A stretch of 64,000 bases of DNA from Syntrophomonadaceae bacterium (GCA_012729505.1 JAAYDA010000072.1:1-64000), one strand, 5' to 3'; numbered from the stretch's first letter, positions 10,709 to 20,052 are shown. Translations and numbers: made by a program. Notes: generated from the letters alone by a model not told the origin.

Positions 10709-11551
10709 ATGAATAATTTTCGGTTAATCATACTGATGGGTGGCCTATCAGTTATTTTGGTCATTATCGGCAACGCTATTGGAGGCAGTTCTGGAGCGAT
10801 GTTGTTTCTGGGCATCTCTCTGCTTATGAATTTGTATTCTTACTACAATAGTGACAAATTGGTAATTAAGATGACCAAATCACGTCCTTTGGAGAAGCAT
10901 GAAGCTCCGGAATTGCATAATACGGTTAAAAGACTGGCCGACAGAGCGGGTCTGCCTATGCCCCGACTCTATTTGATGCCTACCCAACAGCCTAACGCCT
11001 TTGCTACCGGCAGGAATCCGGAACACTCGGCTGTTGCCGTTACTGCCGGGCTTTTAAACTTGATGAACCAACAGGAATTAGAGGGAGTGTTGGCTCATGA
11101 ACTGGCCCATATTAAAAACCGGGATATCTTAATTGGTTCTATTGCCGCCGCTATGGCCGGTGCGATTTCGATGATCGCCAACATAATCCAATGGGGTGCC
11201 ATTTTCGGAAATTTTGGCGGTAACGATGATGAAGGCGGAGGAATACTGGGACTGCTGGCTATGGCGATCCTGGCACCGATCGCGGCAATGATTATTCAAA
11301 TGGCTATTTCCCGATCTCGGGAATATGCTGCAGATGAGACTGGAGCCCGAATTACCGGAAATCCACGGGGCTTAGCCAGTGCTCTGCTTAAGCTGGAAAA
11401 AGGAGCGGTCCAAATCCCCATGCAAGCTAACCCCTCTACGGCTCATATGTATATTATGCGGCCCTTTTCTGCCCGGGGACTGCAGGCTTTGTTCAGTACC
11501 CATCCGTCAACTAGTGACAGGGTAGAAAAACTTCAGCAATTGATTCTGTAA
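10709..11551 (+). CDS. htpX: Zinc metalloprotease HtpX
   Basis: HELAHIKNRD, QPNAFATGRNPEHSAVAVT, FSTHPSTSDRV. Confidence 0.95.
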   Translation: MNNFRLIILMGGLSVILVIIGNAIGGSSGAMLFLGISLLMNLYSYYNSDKLVIKMTKSRPLEKHEAPELHNTVKRLADRAGLPMPRLYLMPTQQPNAFATGRNPEHSAVAVTAGLLNLMNQQELEGVLAHELAHIKNRDILIGSIAAAMAGAISMIANIIQWGAIFGNFGGNDDEGGGILGLLAMAILAPIAAMIIQMAISRSREYAADETGARITGNPRGLASALLKLEKGAVQIPMQANPSTAHMYIMRPFSARGLQALFSTHPSTSDRVEKLQQLIL

Positions 11552-11569
11552 CAGATTGCAAGGAGATTA

Positions 11570-12871
11570 ATGACCATGCAGCTAAAGTACGGAATTGAGG
11601 ATAGGCCCGGACTGTTGGAACTGATGTTATTCGGACTGCAATGGCTGGCAGTCAGTATTCCATCGATTATTATTATCGGAAAGGTTATTGCCGGGCTGAA
11701 TAACTCGGCAGGCGAAGTTTTTTATCTGCAAAAACTGTTTATGATCGTGGGTATAGTCCTGCTGATTCAAATTTTCTGGGGCCATCGCCTCCCTCTGGTG
11801 CTTGGCCCGGCAACTGTTCTGCTCATCGGCCTTCTTGCCAGCCTTGACCGTTCCCAAGGAGCAATTAACAGTGCTATGCTCCTTGGGGGGCTGGCCTTAA
11901 CTTTCCTGGCCGCCACCGGCTTGTTTGCTCATATTAAGCGCTTTTTTACTCCCCGAGTGGTGGTGGTGATCATGATGCTGATTGCCTTTACCATAGCACC
12001 CACCATCATCGACCTGATCACCACTTCCGGTGAGATAAACGGGAATCTCAATCTGATGTTTGGCCTGATTCTCTTTGTGATGCTAGTTGCAGGCAACCGG
12101 CTTCTTTCGGGCCTGTGGGGAAACACTCTGGTTTTATGGGCAATACTGCTGGGCAGCGTAGTCTATTACTTGGTTTTCCCGGTGTCCCCCCAGTCGCTTT
12201 CATCCTTTGCTCTGGGTGCCTGGCCAACCTTCTTGCCCTTTGATCTGGCAATACCCGACCTGGGGCTAGTACTGGCCTTTTTGATTTGTTTTATTGCCCT
12301 TTCCATGAATGAACTCAGCTCAATCCAATCGGTGGGCATCATGCTCAATGCTGATAATATGGAAAAGAGAGTAAATCGCGGAGTGAGCGTAATAGGATTC
12401 GGCAATATCCTGGCAGCCCTGGGCGGGGTAATAGGTCCGGTAGATTTTTCTCTTGGCCCGGGGGTAATTGCCACCACCAAATGCGCCAGCCGCTTCACAC
12501 TGATTCCAACCGGAATTGCACTTTTGCTGCTGGCCTGCTCACCCATAGCAATTGCTTTAGTGGGTGCAGTCCCCTCCTCTGTAATCGGAGTTATTCTGGC
12601 TTACATCATAACCTCTCAAATCGGTGCAGCTCTGCTGCTGATTCACCAAACCCAATCAGCAACATCTTTTGATGATGGGCTGGTTATCGGGTTGCCACTA
12701 ATGCTTGGAACCATTGTCGCTTTTCTTCCGCCGGAGATTGTGACACAATTCCCTGACATTATCAGACCCGTGGCCGCTAATGGATTCGTGGCGGGAACGA
12801 TTGCAGTTCTTCTTCTGGAACACCTGGTCTACCGGCAAGACACTGTTCCCGCAAAAATAAAAACCGGATAG
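11570..12871 (+). CDS. Uracil-xanthine permease family (NCS2) transporter
   Basis: Polytopic; GNILAALGGVIGPVDFSLGPGVIATTKCASRFTLIPTG. Confidence 0.85.
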   Translation: MTMQLKYGIEDRPGLLELMLFGLQWLAVSIPSIIIIGKVIAGLNNSAGEVFYLQKLFMIVGIVLLIQIFWGHRLPLVLGPATVLLIGLLASLDRSQGAINSAMLLGGLALTFLAATGLFAHIKRFFTPRVVVVIMMLIAFTIAPTIIDLITTSGEINGNLNLMFGLILFVMLVAGNRLLSGLWGNTLVLWAILLGSVVYYLVFPVSPQSLSSFALGAWPTFLPFDLAIPDLGLVLAFLICFIALSMNELSSIQSVGIMLNADNMEKRVNRGVSVIGFGNILAALGGVIGPVDFSLGPGVIATTKCASRFTLIPTGIALLLLACSPIAIALVGAVPSSVIGVILAYIITSQIGAALLLIHQTQSATSFDDGLVIGLPLMLGTIVAFLPPEIVTQFPDIIRPVAANGFVAGTIAVLLLEHLVYRQDTVPAKIKTG

Positions 12872-12890
12872 ATATTCCCCCATCCGGTTT
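12861..12890. terminator. Bidirectional hairpin terminator between convergent genes
   Basis: AAACCGGAT...ATCCGGTTT; minus strand followed by TTTTTATTTTTG; overlaps permease stop. Confidence 0.65.
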
Positions 12891-12920
12891 CAAGCCACGA
12901 TATTCTTGCCAGTTTTTTCG

Positions 12921-13937
12921 CTAATAAGGTTTAACCAAAATTTTTACTGAACTGCCGGCAGGATCATGTAATTTTTCAAAGGCAGTTTGAAGCCCGTCCA
13001 ACCCAATCATTTCGTCTACAAATCTTTTGGTTTTCAAGACTCCCCGAGCCATGAAATCAAGGGACATTTGGAATTCCTCTGCCGTAAAACCGTAGCTGCC
13101 TCTAATATCAATCTCCCTGAGATTGACTCTCATAGTTGAAATCGGAACCAGACTGTAGTTCACACCCACCAGAACCACCGTGCCATTGTAACCCGTGGCC
13201 CCAATAGCCGCCTGAACCGCCGGTGCCGGTCCTGCACACTCAAAGGTTTTGTCAAAGCCACCATCAGTCAGGCCCAACAGTTTCTTTTGCAGCTTGGGCT
13301 CGGCAGCATCGAATACTTCATCAACATCCCCATAAGCCAGAGCTTTCTCCCGCCGGACCGGGTTCAATTCGGATAGTGCAATATATGATGCTCCACATAT
13401 GCGGGCCCATGCCGCACACAGAAGGCCAATAATGCCGGCGCCAACAATCAGAACCTTATCACCCGGGGCAACATGACCCAAACGGACTGAGTGCAGGGCA
13501 ACTGAGCTTGGTTCCACCATAGCCCCTTCATCCATACTCAGATTGTCCGGCAGCTTGTGTACTACAACCGGACTCACTGCAACATACTCGGCAAACGCCC
13601 CGGGAGTAGTGATCCCCGGTGCATCGTCGAGATTATGGACACACAGGTTGAGCAGTTGGCTTTTACAGTTTTTACACTCCATACAAGGATTCCCCGGTAT
13701 AGCAGTTACCCGATCCCCAGGCTGAAACTGCCGCGCAGAACCAGGCTCAACTATAGTACCTGAGAATTCGTGTCCCATAATCAGCCCGGCAGGAGTACCA
13801 TTTTCCCAGATATGAAGATCAGAACCGCAAATGCCTGCTCTTTCGACCTTAATCACTAACTTGGAATCAGTAGCTTGAGGTTTATCCGTATCAACCATTT
13901 TCAGCATATTTTTCGAGTCGATCACAACTGCTTTCAT
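12921..13937 (-). CDS. Zinc-dependent medium-chain alcohol dehydrogenase
   Basis: AGICGSDLHIWENG, GHEFSGTIVEPG, CMECKNCKSQLLNLC, VGAGIIGLL. Confidence 0.92.
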   Translation of the reverse strand: MKAVVIDSKNMLKMVDTDKPQATDSKLVIKVERAGICGSDLHIWENGTPAGLIMGHEFSGTIVEPGSARQFQPGDRVTAIPGNPCMECKNCKSQLLNLCVHNLDDAPGITTPGAFAEYVAVSPVVVHKLPDNLSMDEGAMVEPSSVALHSVRLGHVAPGDKVLIVGAGIIGLLCAAWARICGASYIALSELNPVRREKALAYGDVDEVFDAAEPKLQKKLLGLTDGGFDKTFECAGPAPAVQAAIGATGYNGTVVLVGVNYSLVPISTMRVNLREIDIRGSYGFTAEEFQMSLDFMARGVLKTKRFVDEMIGLDGLQTAFEKLHDPAGSSVKILVKPY

Positions 13938-13961
13938 CTCTCAGGCCTCCTCATTTATTTA

Positions 13962-14747
13962 CTATCCTATGTGAGCGTGGATACCGCCATCTACCGGTAT
14001 GGCCACACCGGTAATGTGATCAGTAGCTTTCGAACTCAGAAATACCACCAGACCCTTCATATCATATGGTCCGCCCACCTTGCGCATAGGAGTTGAACCA
14101 TAAAATGACTCTTCCCCGCCCAGGCTGGCCCAGTGTCTCTCGGTCATATGAGTCGGAAATGGTCCCGGCAGAATAGCATTTACCGCAATATTGTATCTGC
14201 CCCACTTTACCGCTAAATCCTTGGTCATATTAATTACTGCCGCTTTACTGGCATTGTAGGCAACGGTATCCTGTTCCTCAGGAAAGCTGCCACCCAGGCC
14301 GGCTATCGAAGCCACATTAACGATTTTGCCATAACCAATATCCTTCATGCTTTTCGCAGCCAAAGCAGACAGATGATATAGTCCGGTCACATTAACCTCA
14401 AAAACCCAGCGAAAACGATCTAATGGAAATTCCATTGAGTCCGCGCCCCAAGTAACCCCAGCATTATTTACCAGAATGTCTATCTTGCCAAATTCCTTAA
14501 GAGTAGTCTGAGCAAGATTCTCAATCTCCTCGTCCTTGGACATATCACAGCGAACCGGAATAGCTTTGATTCCGTATTTAACCAGCTCATTGGCAAGTGC
14601 CTCACAACGTTCAACTTTACGAGCGGCAACAACTACATTCGCTCCCGCTTCAGCCAAGGCATGGCACATCTGGCTTCCCAAACCGACCGAACCCCCTGTA
14701 ACAATAGCGGTCTTACCTGAAAGATCAAATATCTCTTTTATGTTCAC
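13962..14747 (-). CDS. SDR family oxidoreductase
   Basis: TGGSVGLGSQM, NNAG, YNASK catalytic motif. Confidence 0.93.
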   Translation of the reverse strand: MNIKEIFDLSGKTAIVTGGSVGLGSQMCHALAEAGANVVVAARKVERCEALANELVKYGIKAIPVRCDMSKDEEIENLAQTTLKEFGKIDILVNNAGVTWGADSMEFPLDRFRWVFEVNVTGLYHLSALAAKSMKDIGYGKIVNVASIAGLGGSFPEEQDTVAYNASKAAVINMTKDLAVKWGRYNIAVNAILPGPFPTHMTERHWASLGGEESFYGSTPMRKVGGPYDMKGLVVFLSSKATDHITGVAIPVDGGIHAHIG

Positions 14748-15173
14748 GTTACAACCTCCTTAATATTGATTATTATTTTGGAAATGCTTCAAAACATCTA
14801 TGAACTCATCAGCGAGGCAAGCCAAGGTTGACCCATTTATGCAGACCAATCTAGGCCTGCAAATCCTAAGTAAATTCATGAATTCTGAAGCTTCTAGACT
14901 GCTTACATTATAGATATTCCGTCCTTCAAATGCAATAAATGGACTGAATTGCCCAAATATTAATATGAAGTATTATTCACCGGCAATGCTTGGCTCTGCA
15001 TTGTTGATGAGTTCACCCCTCGGTATTCAGCACCATATAAGTACAAATTCCAAATTGCGTTCAAAGAGGGGGGTTGCCGAATTTGTGCAGAGAGCGGAGC
15101 AAATAAGGGCAAATTTGAGACAAAAATAAGAGCCTCCTGAGACAAGTCAGAAGGCCCATAAAGCCCGATATAT

Positions 15174-15262
15174 TGGTGCCGAGGACCGGGGTCGAACCGG
15201 TACGGGCGTCACCGCCCGACGGATTTTAAGTCCGTTGCGTCTGCCTATTCCGCCACCCCGGC
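15174..15262 (-). tRNA. tRNA-Leu (UAA), CCA encoded
   Basis: Reverse complement GCCGGGGTGGCGGAATAGGCAGACGCAACGGACTTAAAATCCGTCGGGCGGTGACGCCCGTACCGGTTCGACCCCGGTCCTCGGCACCA; anticodon loop CTTAAAA; long variable arm. Confidence 0.97.
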
Positions 15263-15279
15263 ACACTTGAAAATAAAAA

Positions 15280-15354
15280 TGGAGGGCGGAACCGGATTTG
15301 AACCGGTGAATGGCGGTTTTGCAGACCGCAGCGTTTCCACTTCGCCATCCGCCC
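15280..15354 (-). tRNA. tRNA-Cys (GCA), CCA encoded
   Basis: Reverse complement GGGCGGATGGCGAAGTGGAAACGCTGCGGTCTGCAAAACCGCCATTCACCGGTTCAAATCCGGTTCCGCCCTCCA; loop CTGCAAA, U73. Confidence 0.97.
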
Positions 15355-15386
15355 TCGTTTCAGCAAAATTAATTATATCCCAGATA

Positions 15387-16157
15387 CGCAGCATCGTCAA
15401 CAAGGGCGATGGTTTGAAAGTAACCCTGAACAGGCCAGTCCAAGGTAATGCAATTAACAATAACATGGTGGCCGATCTGATGGACCTGGTTACTCAGTTA
15501 AGACACGCACCGGACATCCATTATGTGGTTCTGACAGGTCAGGGGAAGTTTTTCTCCGCTGGATATGACATGGCCGATTCGGCAAAGAATTTAGAAGACA
15601 TTAGTTTAACAGAGAACCATATTCGGGCGCATCAACTGGACGGTAATGAGTTAATGCGTAAATTAGAGAATATAGAGCAAATCACTATTTGCGGCATTAA
15701 TGGAATAACAGTCGGAGGTGGCCTTACCTTAGGCATGGCGTGTGATTTTAGTGTGATGGATTCAGAAGCCTGGATATCTGTTCCTGAAGTTAATTTGGGT
15801 ATGTTTTACGCATGGGGCAGTACTCCACTATTAATCAAGTTGGTTGGTGGACCCAAGGCGAAAGAGATTATTATGATGTGTGATCGTATAGATGCGAATG
15901 AAGCATTAAATATCGGCCTGGTCAACAGAGTGGCCCCGCCGGGACAACTCAATATAGTGATAGAAGAAATATTGTCCAAACTTAGACAAAGCCCATTTCC
16001 TCCGATCAGAGTGACTAAGAAGATTGTTAATTCAATAGAAGCCACTACAATGGGAAACATTGGTGTGTTTGAATCAGAGATGCACGAACAGCTTCATTTC
16101 AGTGGATTGCCGACGAAGTGCATAGTCGATATGGTTCAAAGTCGGTTAAAGAAATAG
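15387..16157 (+). CDS. Enoyl-CoA hydratase/isomerase family protein, start unclear, possibly N-terminally truncated
   Basis: LKVTLNRPVQGNAI, GKFFSAGYDMADS, ITVGGGLTLGMACDF; the ORF runs in frame back through tRNA-Cys with no convincing start/RBS. Confidence 0.75.
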   Translation, partial: RSIVNKGDGLKVTLNRPVQGNAINNNMVADLMDLVTQLRHAPDIHYVVLTGQGKFFSAGYDMADSAKNLEDISLTENHIRAHQLDGNELMRKLENIEQITICGINGITVGGGLTLGMACDFSVMDSEAWISVPEVNLGMFYAWGSTPLLIKLVGGPKAKEIIMMCDRIDANEALNIGLVNRVAPPGQLNIVIEEILSKLRQSPFPPIRVTKKIVNSIEATTMGNIGVFESEMHEQLHFSGLPTKCIVDMVQSRLKK

Positions 16158-16222
16158 GAATATTGAAAATTGTTAGTGCTGTTTTATGAGTAAACTTCTT
16201 TTATAAAAAAGGAGGAAACCGA

Positions 16223-16645
16223 TTGGATGGAGCCTTACCACGAATAACTGGCTATCTGAAAAAGTGGGCGAACGAGATTCCTGAGCAACCGCTTTGGTTC
16301 TATCATGATGTACCCATCAGCTACCAGCAGGTCAGCAGGAATGTACAGCAGGTTGCTAAATACATGTTGAAAATGGGCGTTAAGAAGGGTGAACGGTTGG
16401 CTTATATAATGAATGGAAGACCAGAATTCTTCACCTACTACTGGGCTGCTGCATCTATAGGAGCAATTGTTGTAGGAATAAATACAAGATATACAGCTCC
16501 CGAAATAGCTTATATTCTGAACAACAGCGGGGCCACTCATTTGTTGTCACTGTATAACCTGCTGGATGTATCCTCATATCAGGACCGGATTGCGCTTGCA
16601 CTAAAGGAATGCCCGTCCGTTGAACAAGTCTGGATCTCGAGGTAA
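16223..16645 (+). pseudogene. N-terminal fragment of an AMP-dependent acyl-CoA synthetase
   Basis: TTG start with GGAGG RBS; FYHDVPISYQQVSRNVQQVAKYMLKMGVKKGERLAYIMNGRPEFFTYYWAAASIGAIVVGINTRYTAPEIAYILNNSGA then stop after 140 aa; AMP-binding motifs absent. Confidence 0.8.
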
Positions 16646-16751
16646 TGTAGGCATCTGGAGCAGCGAGACAGAGAGTGCCGTATTTACTAATTCTATGCGA
16701 CCGGATCGTATTAACAGAAACTGTCTGTTGCTTTTGATATTACCCGCTCAG

Positions 16752-17156
16752 TTAAACGCTAACCCAATTTTCGAGCTCAAGACCTTCTACTCGCTCAAAT
16801 TCGCGGACATTATTAGTAACAATGACAAGCCCTTTGGCCTTCGCATGCGCCGCAATCAGCATATCCATAGCTCCAATCGGGGTTCCTTGCCGTCGTAGCG
16901 CCGTGCAAATTTTCCCGTATTCTACAGTTGCTTCATCGTCAAATGGCAAGATTTCCAAAATGGAAAGGAATTGATTCAAAGCAAGTGCATTTCTTTCCGG
17001 ATAAGCGCTTGCTTCTACTCCATGCATGAGTTCAGCAAGTGTAATTGCGGAAATGGTAATCCCGTCGCGCATATTTGAATGGAGATTTATCAGCACATTT
17101 TCCGGCCTTTTCTTGATAAGATACACACAAATATTGGTGTCCAGCATGTATTTCAT
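16752..17156 (-). CDS. vapC: VapC-type PIN-domain ribonuclease toxin
   Basis: MLDTNICVYLI, ISAITLAELMHGVE, GAMDMLIAAHAKAKGLVIVTNN. Confidence 0.9.
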   Translation of the reverse strand: MKYMLDTNICVYLIKKRPENVLINLHSNMRDGITISAITLAELMHGVEASAYPERNALALNQFLSILEILPFDDEATVEYGKICTALRRQGTPIGAMDMLIAAHAKAKGLVIVTNNVREFERVEGLELENWVSV

Positions 17157-17225
17157 AACGTCTTCCTCGGCGCTTGAACGCCTTGATTACGGCCGTCCGC
17201 AAAAAAATCATCGGTAAAGCTGTCA
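17153..17225 (-). pseudogene. vapB: C-terminal remnant of VapB antitoxin
   Basis: Frame reads ...PNGLDSFTDDFFADGRNQGVQAPRKTL*, stop overlapping VapC start as ATGA; preceded by an in-frame TGA. Confidence 0.75.
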
Positions 17226-17228
17226 AGC

Positions 17229-17885
17229 CCATTGGGTCAACTGCCATATGGATATCTGATAGATTTCAATAACTCTAAACGCTGGATCATTGATGACGAG
17301 GCTGCCGCTGTCGTTCGCAGGATTTACAATATGACATTGTATGGCCATGGCACAGAGCAGGTCGCTGCGGCACTATCTGAAGATCACGTTTTGACGCCTA
17401 TCTACTATTGGCGAAGTAATGGAATTAACTGTGCCGGTAAAGTAACGAAGCGACCACCATATAAGTAGAGCACTTCAAGCGTGATCAAAATTCTCTCGTT
17501 GCAGGAGTATTGCGGGGACGTGATCAACTTCAAAACATACCCCAAATCCTATAAGAACAAGAAACGGATTGCTAACGACAAGGAAAATTTGGCTGTCTTT
17601 AAGGAAGTTCATGAACCGATTGTTGACCGGGCGGTATGGGAAAAAAATCCAGCATAAGCACGGTAAGGTACGCAAGCGCAAGACCAACGAGGGAGAAAAG
17701 AAAATTTTTCAGGACTTCTCGTTTGCGCGGACCGCGGACATAACCTGCATTAGCACTTAAACCAAGGTAATCCTAACATCAAGTATTTCAACTGCTCCAA
17801 CTATAAGGGCAATAGAGGAACTTGCAGCTCTACTCATTACATCCGAGTTTACTTTCTGGAACAGGTTGTGCTTAGCAAGGAGTAG
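17229..17885 (+). pseudogene. Degenerate large serine recombinase (recombinase + zinc-ribbon domains only)
   Basis: PYGYLIDFNNSKRWIIDDEAAAVVRRIYNMTLYGHGTEQVAAAL, in-frame TAG (17466-17468), then SLQEYCGDVINFKTYPKSYKNKKRIANDKENLAVFKEVHEPIVDRAVWE, KHGKVRKRKTNEGEKKIFQDF, FNCSNYKGNRGTCSSTHYIRVYFLEQVVL in shifted frames; no resolvase catalytic domain. Confidence 0.88.
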
Positions 17886-17923
17886 CCATCAGCTACTCCC
17901 CGTCACAAAAGGCCGTATAAAAT

Positions 17924-18000
17924 TGGTCGGGATGACAGGATTTGAACCTGCGAACTCTCGGTCCCGAACCGAGCGCGATACCAAACTTCGCCACATCCCG
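17924..18000 (-). tRNA. tRNA-Pro (CGG), CCA encoded
   Basis: Reverse complement CGGGATGTGGCGAAGTTTGGTATCGCGCTCGGTTCGGGACCGAGAGTTCGCAGGTTCAAATCCTGTCATCCCGACCA; loop TTCGGGA. Confidence 0.97.
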
Positions 18001-18163
18001 ATATTGATTAAGCCCTGACACGCCCCTACATTTTATCACGCAGGGATTTGTACCGCAACCTATGAAATTTTGTACACACTCAGACCAAAAAACAATAACA
18101 TAGCTTTAATATTACTTCTTCGGTATAATTAGTAATGATATAGTAGAAGGGGGAGATTGAATC

Positions 18164-18349
18164 TTGGATCAAATTGATGCTCTGGAAAAAGCCATTGAAC
18201 ATGAAAGGAACTCAATGGAAGATTATAAGAAAAAAGCCGAGTTGGCCGAAGATCCCGAAACCAGGCTATTGTTTGCTCAACTGGCCAGGGAAGAGGAGGT
18301 TCATTATCGCAAACTAGTGGAACGGCTTAAGGCCCTTCGGGCTATGTAA
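18164..18349 (+). CDS. Small two-helix ferritin-like/rubrerythrin-like protein (61 aa)
   Basis: ALEKAIEHERNSMEDYKKKAELAEDPETRLLFAQLAREEEVHYRKL; ExxH-like EEEVHY. Confidence 0.7.
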   Translation: MDQIDALEKAIEHERNSMEDYKKKAELAEDPETRLLFAQLAREEEVHYRKLVERLKALRAM

Positions 18350-18357
18350 CATTTATT

Positions 18358-19647
18358 TCACAGGAATCTGGCACCAATTATGGCTATCATGACAAAGCAG
18401 GCCACTGCCACTGCCACAATCATTTTATTCCGCAAATCCTTGTGGCCCTGGTTCAGTTCGGCAACCAGATGGGTCAAATAAACTGCATCACCTGCAAACA
18501 GGGTGACCAGAACCAAACGACCCCATTCCGGAATAACACTGAATCCCGTCGGGTCCAGGTTCTTCCACAGATTCAGTCCATAATAAGCCACGATAATAAA
18601 TTCGACTAAGCTGGCTGCCACCTGTAGGGTGAGGCTTTGGCGCTGCATGGCGTTTCCCAGTTCCATAACCTCCATCACCCTTTGCTGCAGATTCAAATTT
18701 TCATGGCTGAGCAGTATTTCAACTTTGCCACCCACCACCTCCATACCTGCTTGATAATCCTGGCGGGCATCTCTTAATTCAATTAATAAATTATCACAAA
18801 GACTGATTTCTTCCCTGATTGGGGCTAATACCAATTCCCTGCCGGGCAGGTCCAGGGACATTTCCCCTTCCCGGATCTCCTTATCCAATAAGCTAAGACT
18901 ATTGCTGAGTCTCTTTGCTCCCAATGACAGTAAACGGTGATTTGCAGTTAGTACTCCATACCCTTGGGAAAGGGCGTTCATATCTTTCTCTATGGCTTCC
19001 AGCTGTTCATTCCGGGTGGCAGGCACCAAGGTGGAAAAAAGAACCCCGGAAAGCTGTCGTTCCAGATCTTCGTGTTCCAATACAATCGTAGCTCGCTGGT
19101 CACGGCTCAACTGCCAGAAGAGCTGAGCCCTTAACCACTTCATCTCTACTCGCGGAAATTTATTAAGCAGCAATACGGTATCGGCAACCGGAAAGGCGCA
19201 CAAAGCCAGGCCATCATCCCAACCCCAGCCCTGGCGCACTACAGAAATTGAACCATACTTAAGTTCAGGGAAATGCTCCACGGTTTGATCACAGGCTAAT
19301 GCAATCTGCAGGCTTGTCAATATCTTCTGGGGGACTTCCACGCCAACAGCGGCGTAAGTACGTCCCAGCAAAAAAGTATCCGCTAAAGGGCCCGTCATTT
19401 TTTCCCAATCCCTGACCAAATCTAGAAGGCCTGCCTGATCCTGGACCGGGCATACTAAACCCAAACAGTCCAAGGGCTGGCTTTGAATCCGAAAAGTGCA
19501 AGCCCTGCTGATGGAATCCAATTGAACTGTCTGACCTTCAGGCAGTTCTATCAGATCCCTATGATAAGAACCGACCAATTCTTTTAACTTGACGGCTCCC
19601 TCCGTTTCATCTTCAGGGAAAAAATACCAGGCAAACCCCAAAACCAA
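18358..19647 (-). CDS. Uncharacterised protein with C-terminal coiled coil and TM pair
   Basis: Long ORF; coiled-coil-like middle and hydrophobic C-terminus (LRNKMIVAVAVACFVMIAIIGARFL). Confidence 0.7.
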   Translation of the reverse strand: MVLGFAWYFFPEDETEGAVKLKELVGSYHRDLIELPEGQTVQLDSISRACTFRIQSQPLDCLGLVCPVQDQAGLLDLVRDWEKMTGPLADTFLLGRTYAAVGVEVPQKILTSLQIALACDQTVEHFPELKYGSISVVRQGWGWDDGLALCAFPVADTVLLLNKFPRVEMKWLRAQLFWQLSRDQRATIVLEHEDLERQLSGVLFSTLVPATRNEQLEAIEKDMNALSQGYGVLTANHRLLSLGAKRLSNSLSLLDKEIREGEMSLDLPGRELVLAPIREEISLCDNLLIELRDARQDYQAGMEVVGGKVEILLSHENLNLQQRVMEVMELGNAMQRQSLTLQVAASLVEFIIVAYYGLNLWKNLDPTGFSVIPEWGRLVLVTLFAGDAVYLTHLVAELNQGHKDLRNKMIVAVAVACFVMIAIIGARFL

Positions 19648-19707
19648 TAATAACCTCTCCCCTAAGCTGCAGTATGGGTATTAGTGCTTTTCCGGGGTAT
19701 TCTCTAC

Positions 19708-20052
19708 TCAAGAACCTTTTTCCTCTTCCTGTTGGGGAAAAATGGCCCCAAAAATACTGGAACCCACCGGAAAAAAGCTTGTATGATCCGAAGAGGCTTT
19801 TTCCCTCCATTGCTTTTGAATCGCCTCAATTTGTGGCGCCCACTCCGCCAGCTTTTGGCGTACATCCTCGCCCCTGGCCTCGTCTACCTTTAACACCTTG
19901 TCTTCCTCCAATTGAATCCCAATCTGGAGGATGCCATCAGCTCGCGCACTGATCATAAGCCCTTCATATGACTCTTTGTCAAATACGCCGTCACTCAAAA
20001 AATCCTTCTTATCCATGATGTTATCCGAATTAATATCCATTTTGGCCTCCAA
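19708..20052 (-). CDS. Hypothetical protein, likely co-transcribed with downstream gene
   Basis: ORF of 114 aa, same strand and close spacing. Confidence 0.55.
   Translation of the reverse strand: MEAKMDINSDNIMDKKDFLSDGVFDKESYEGLMISARADGILQIGIQLEEDKVLKVDEARGEDVRQKLAEWAPQIEAIQKQWREKASSDHTSFFPVGSSIFGAIFPQQEEEKGS

Noticed and set aside
14760-15170. ncRNA in the ~400-bp gap before tRNA-Leu
   Set aside because: No strong stem, repeat or promoter pattern could be supported by eye
15267-15386. ORF start within 15267-15386 as the true N-terminus of the hydratase
   Set aside because: This stretch is antisense of tRNA-Cys; the peptide MKIKMEGGTGFEPVNGGF is the common tRNA-antisense artefact
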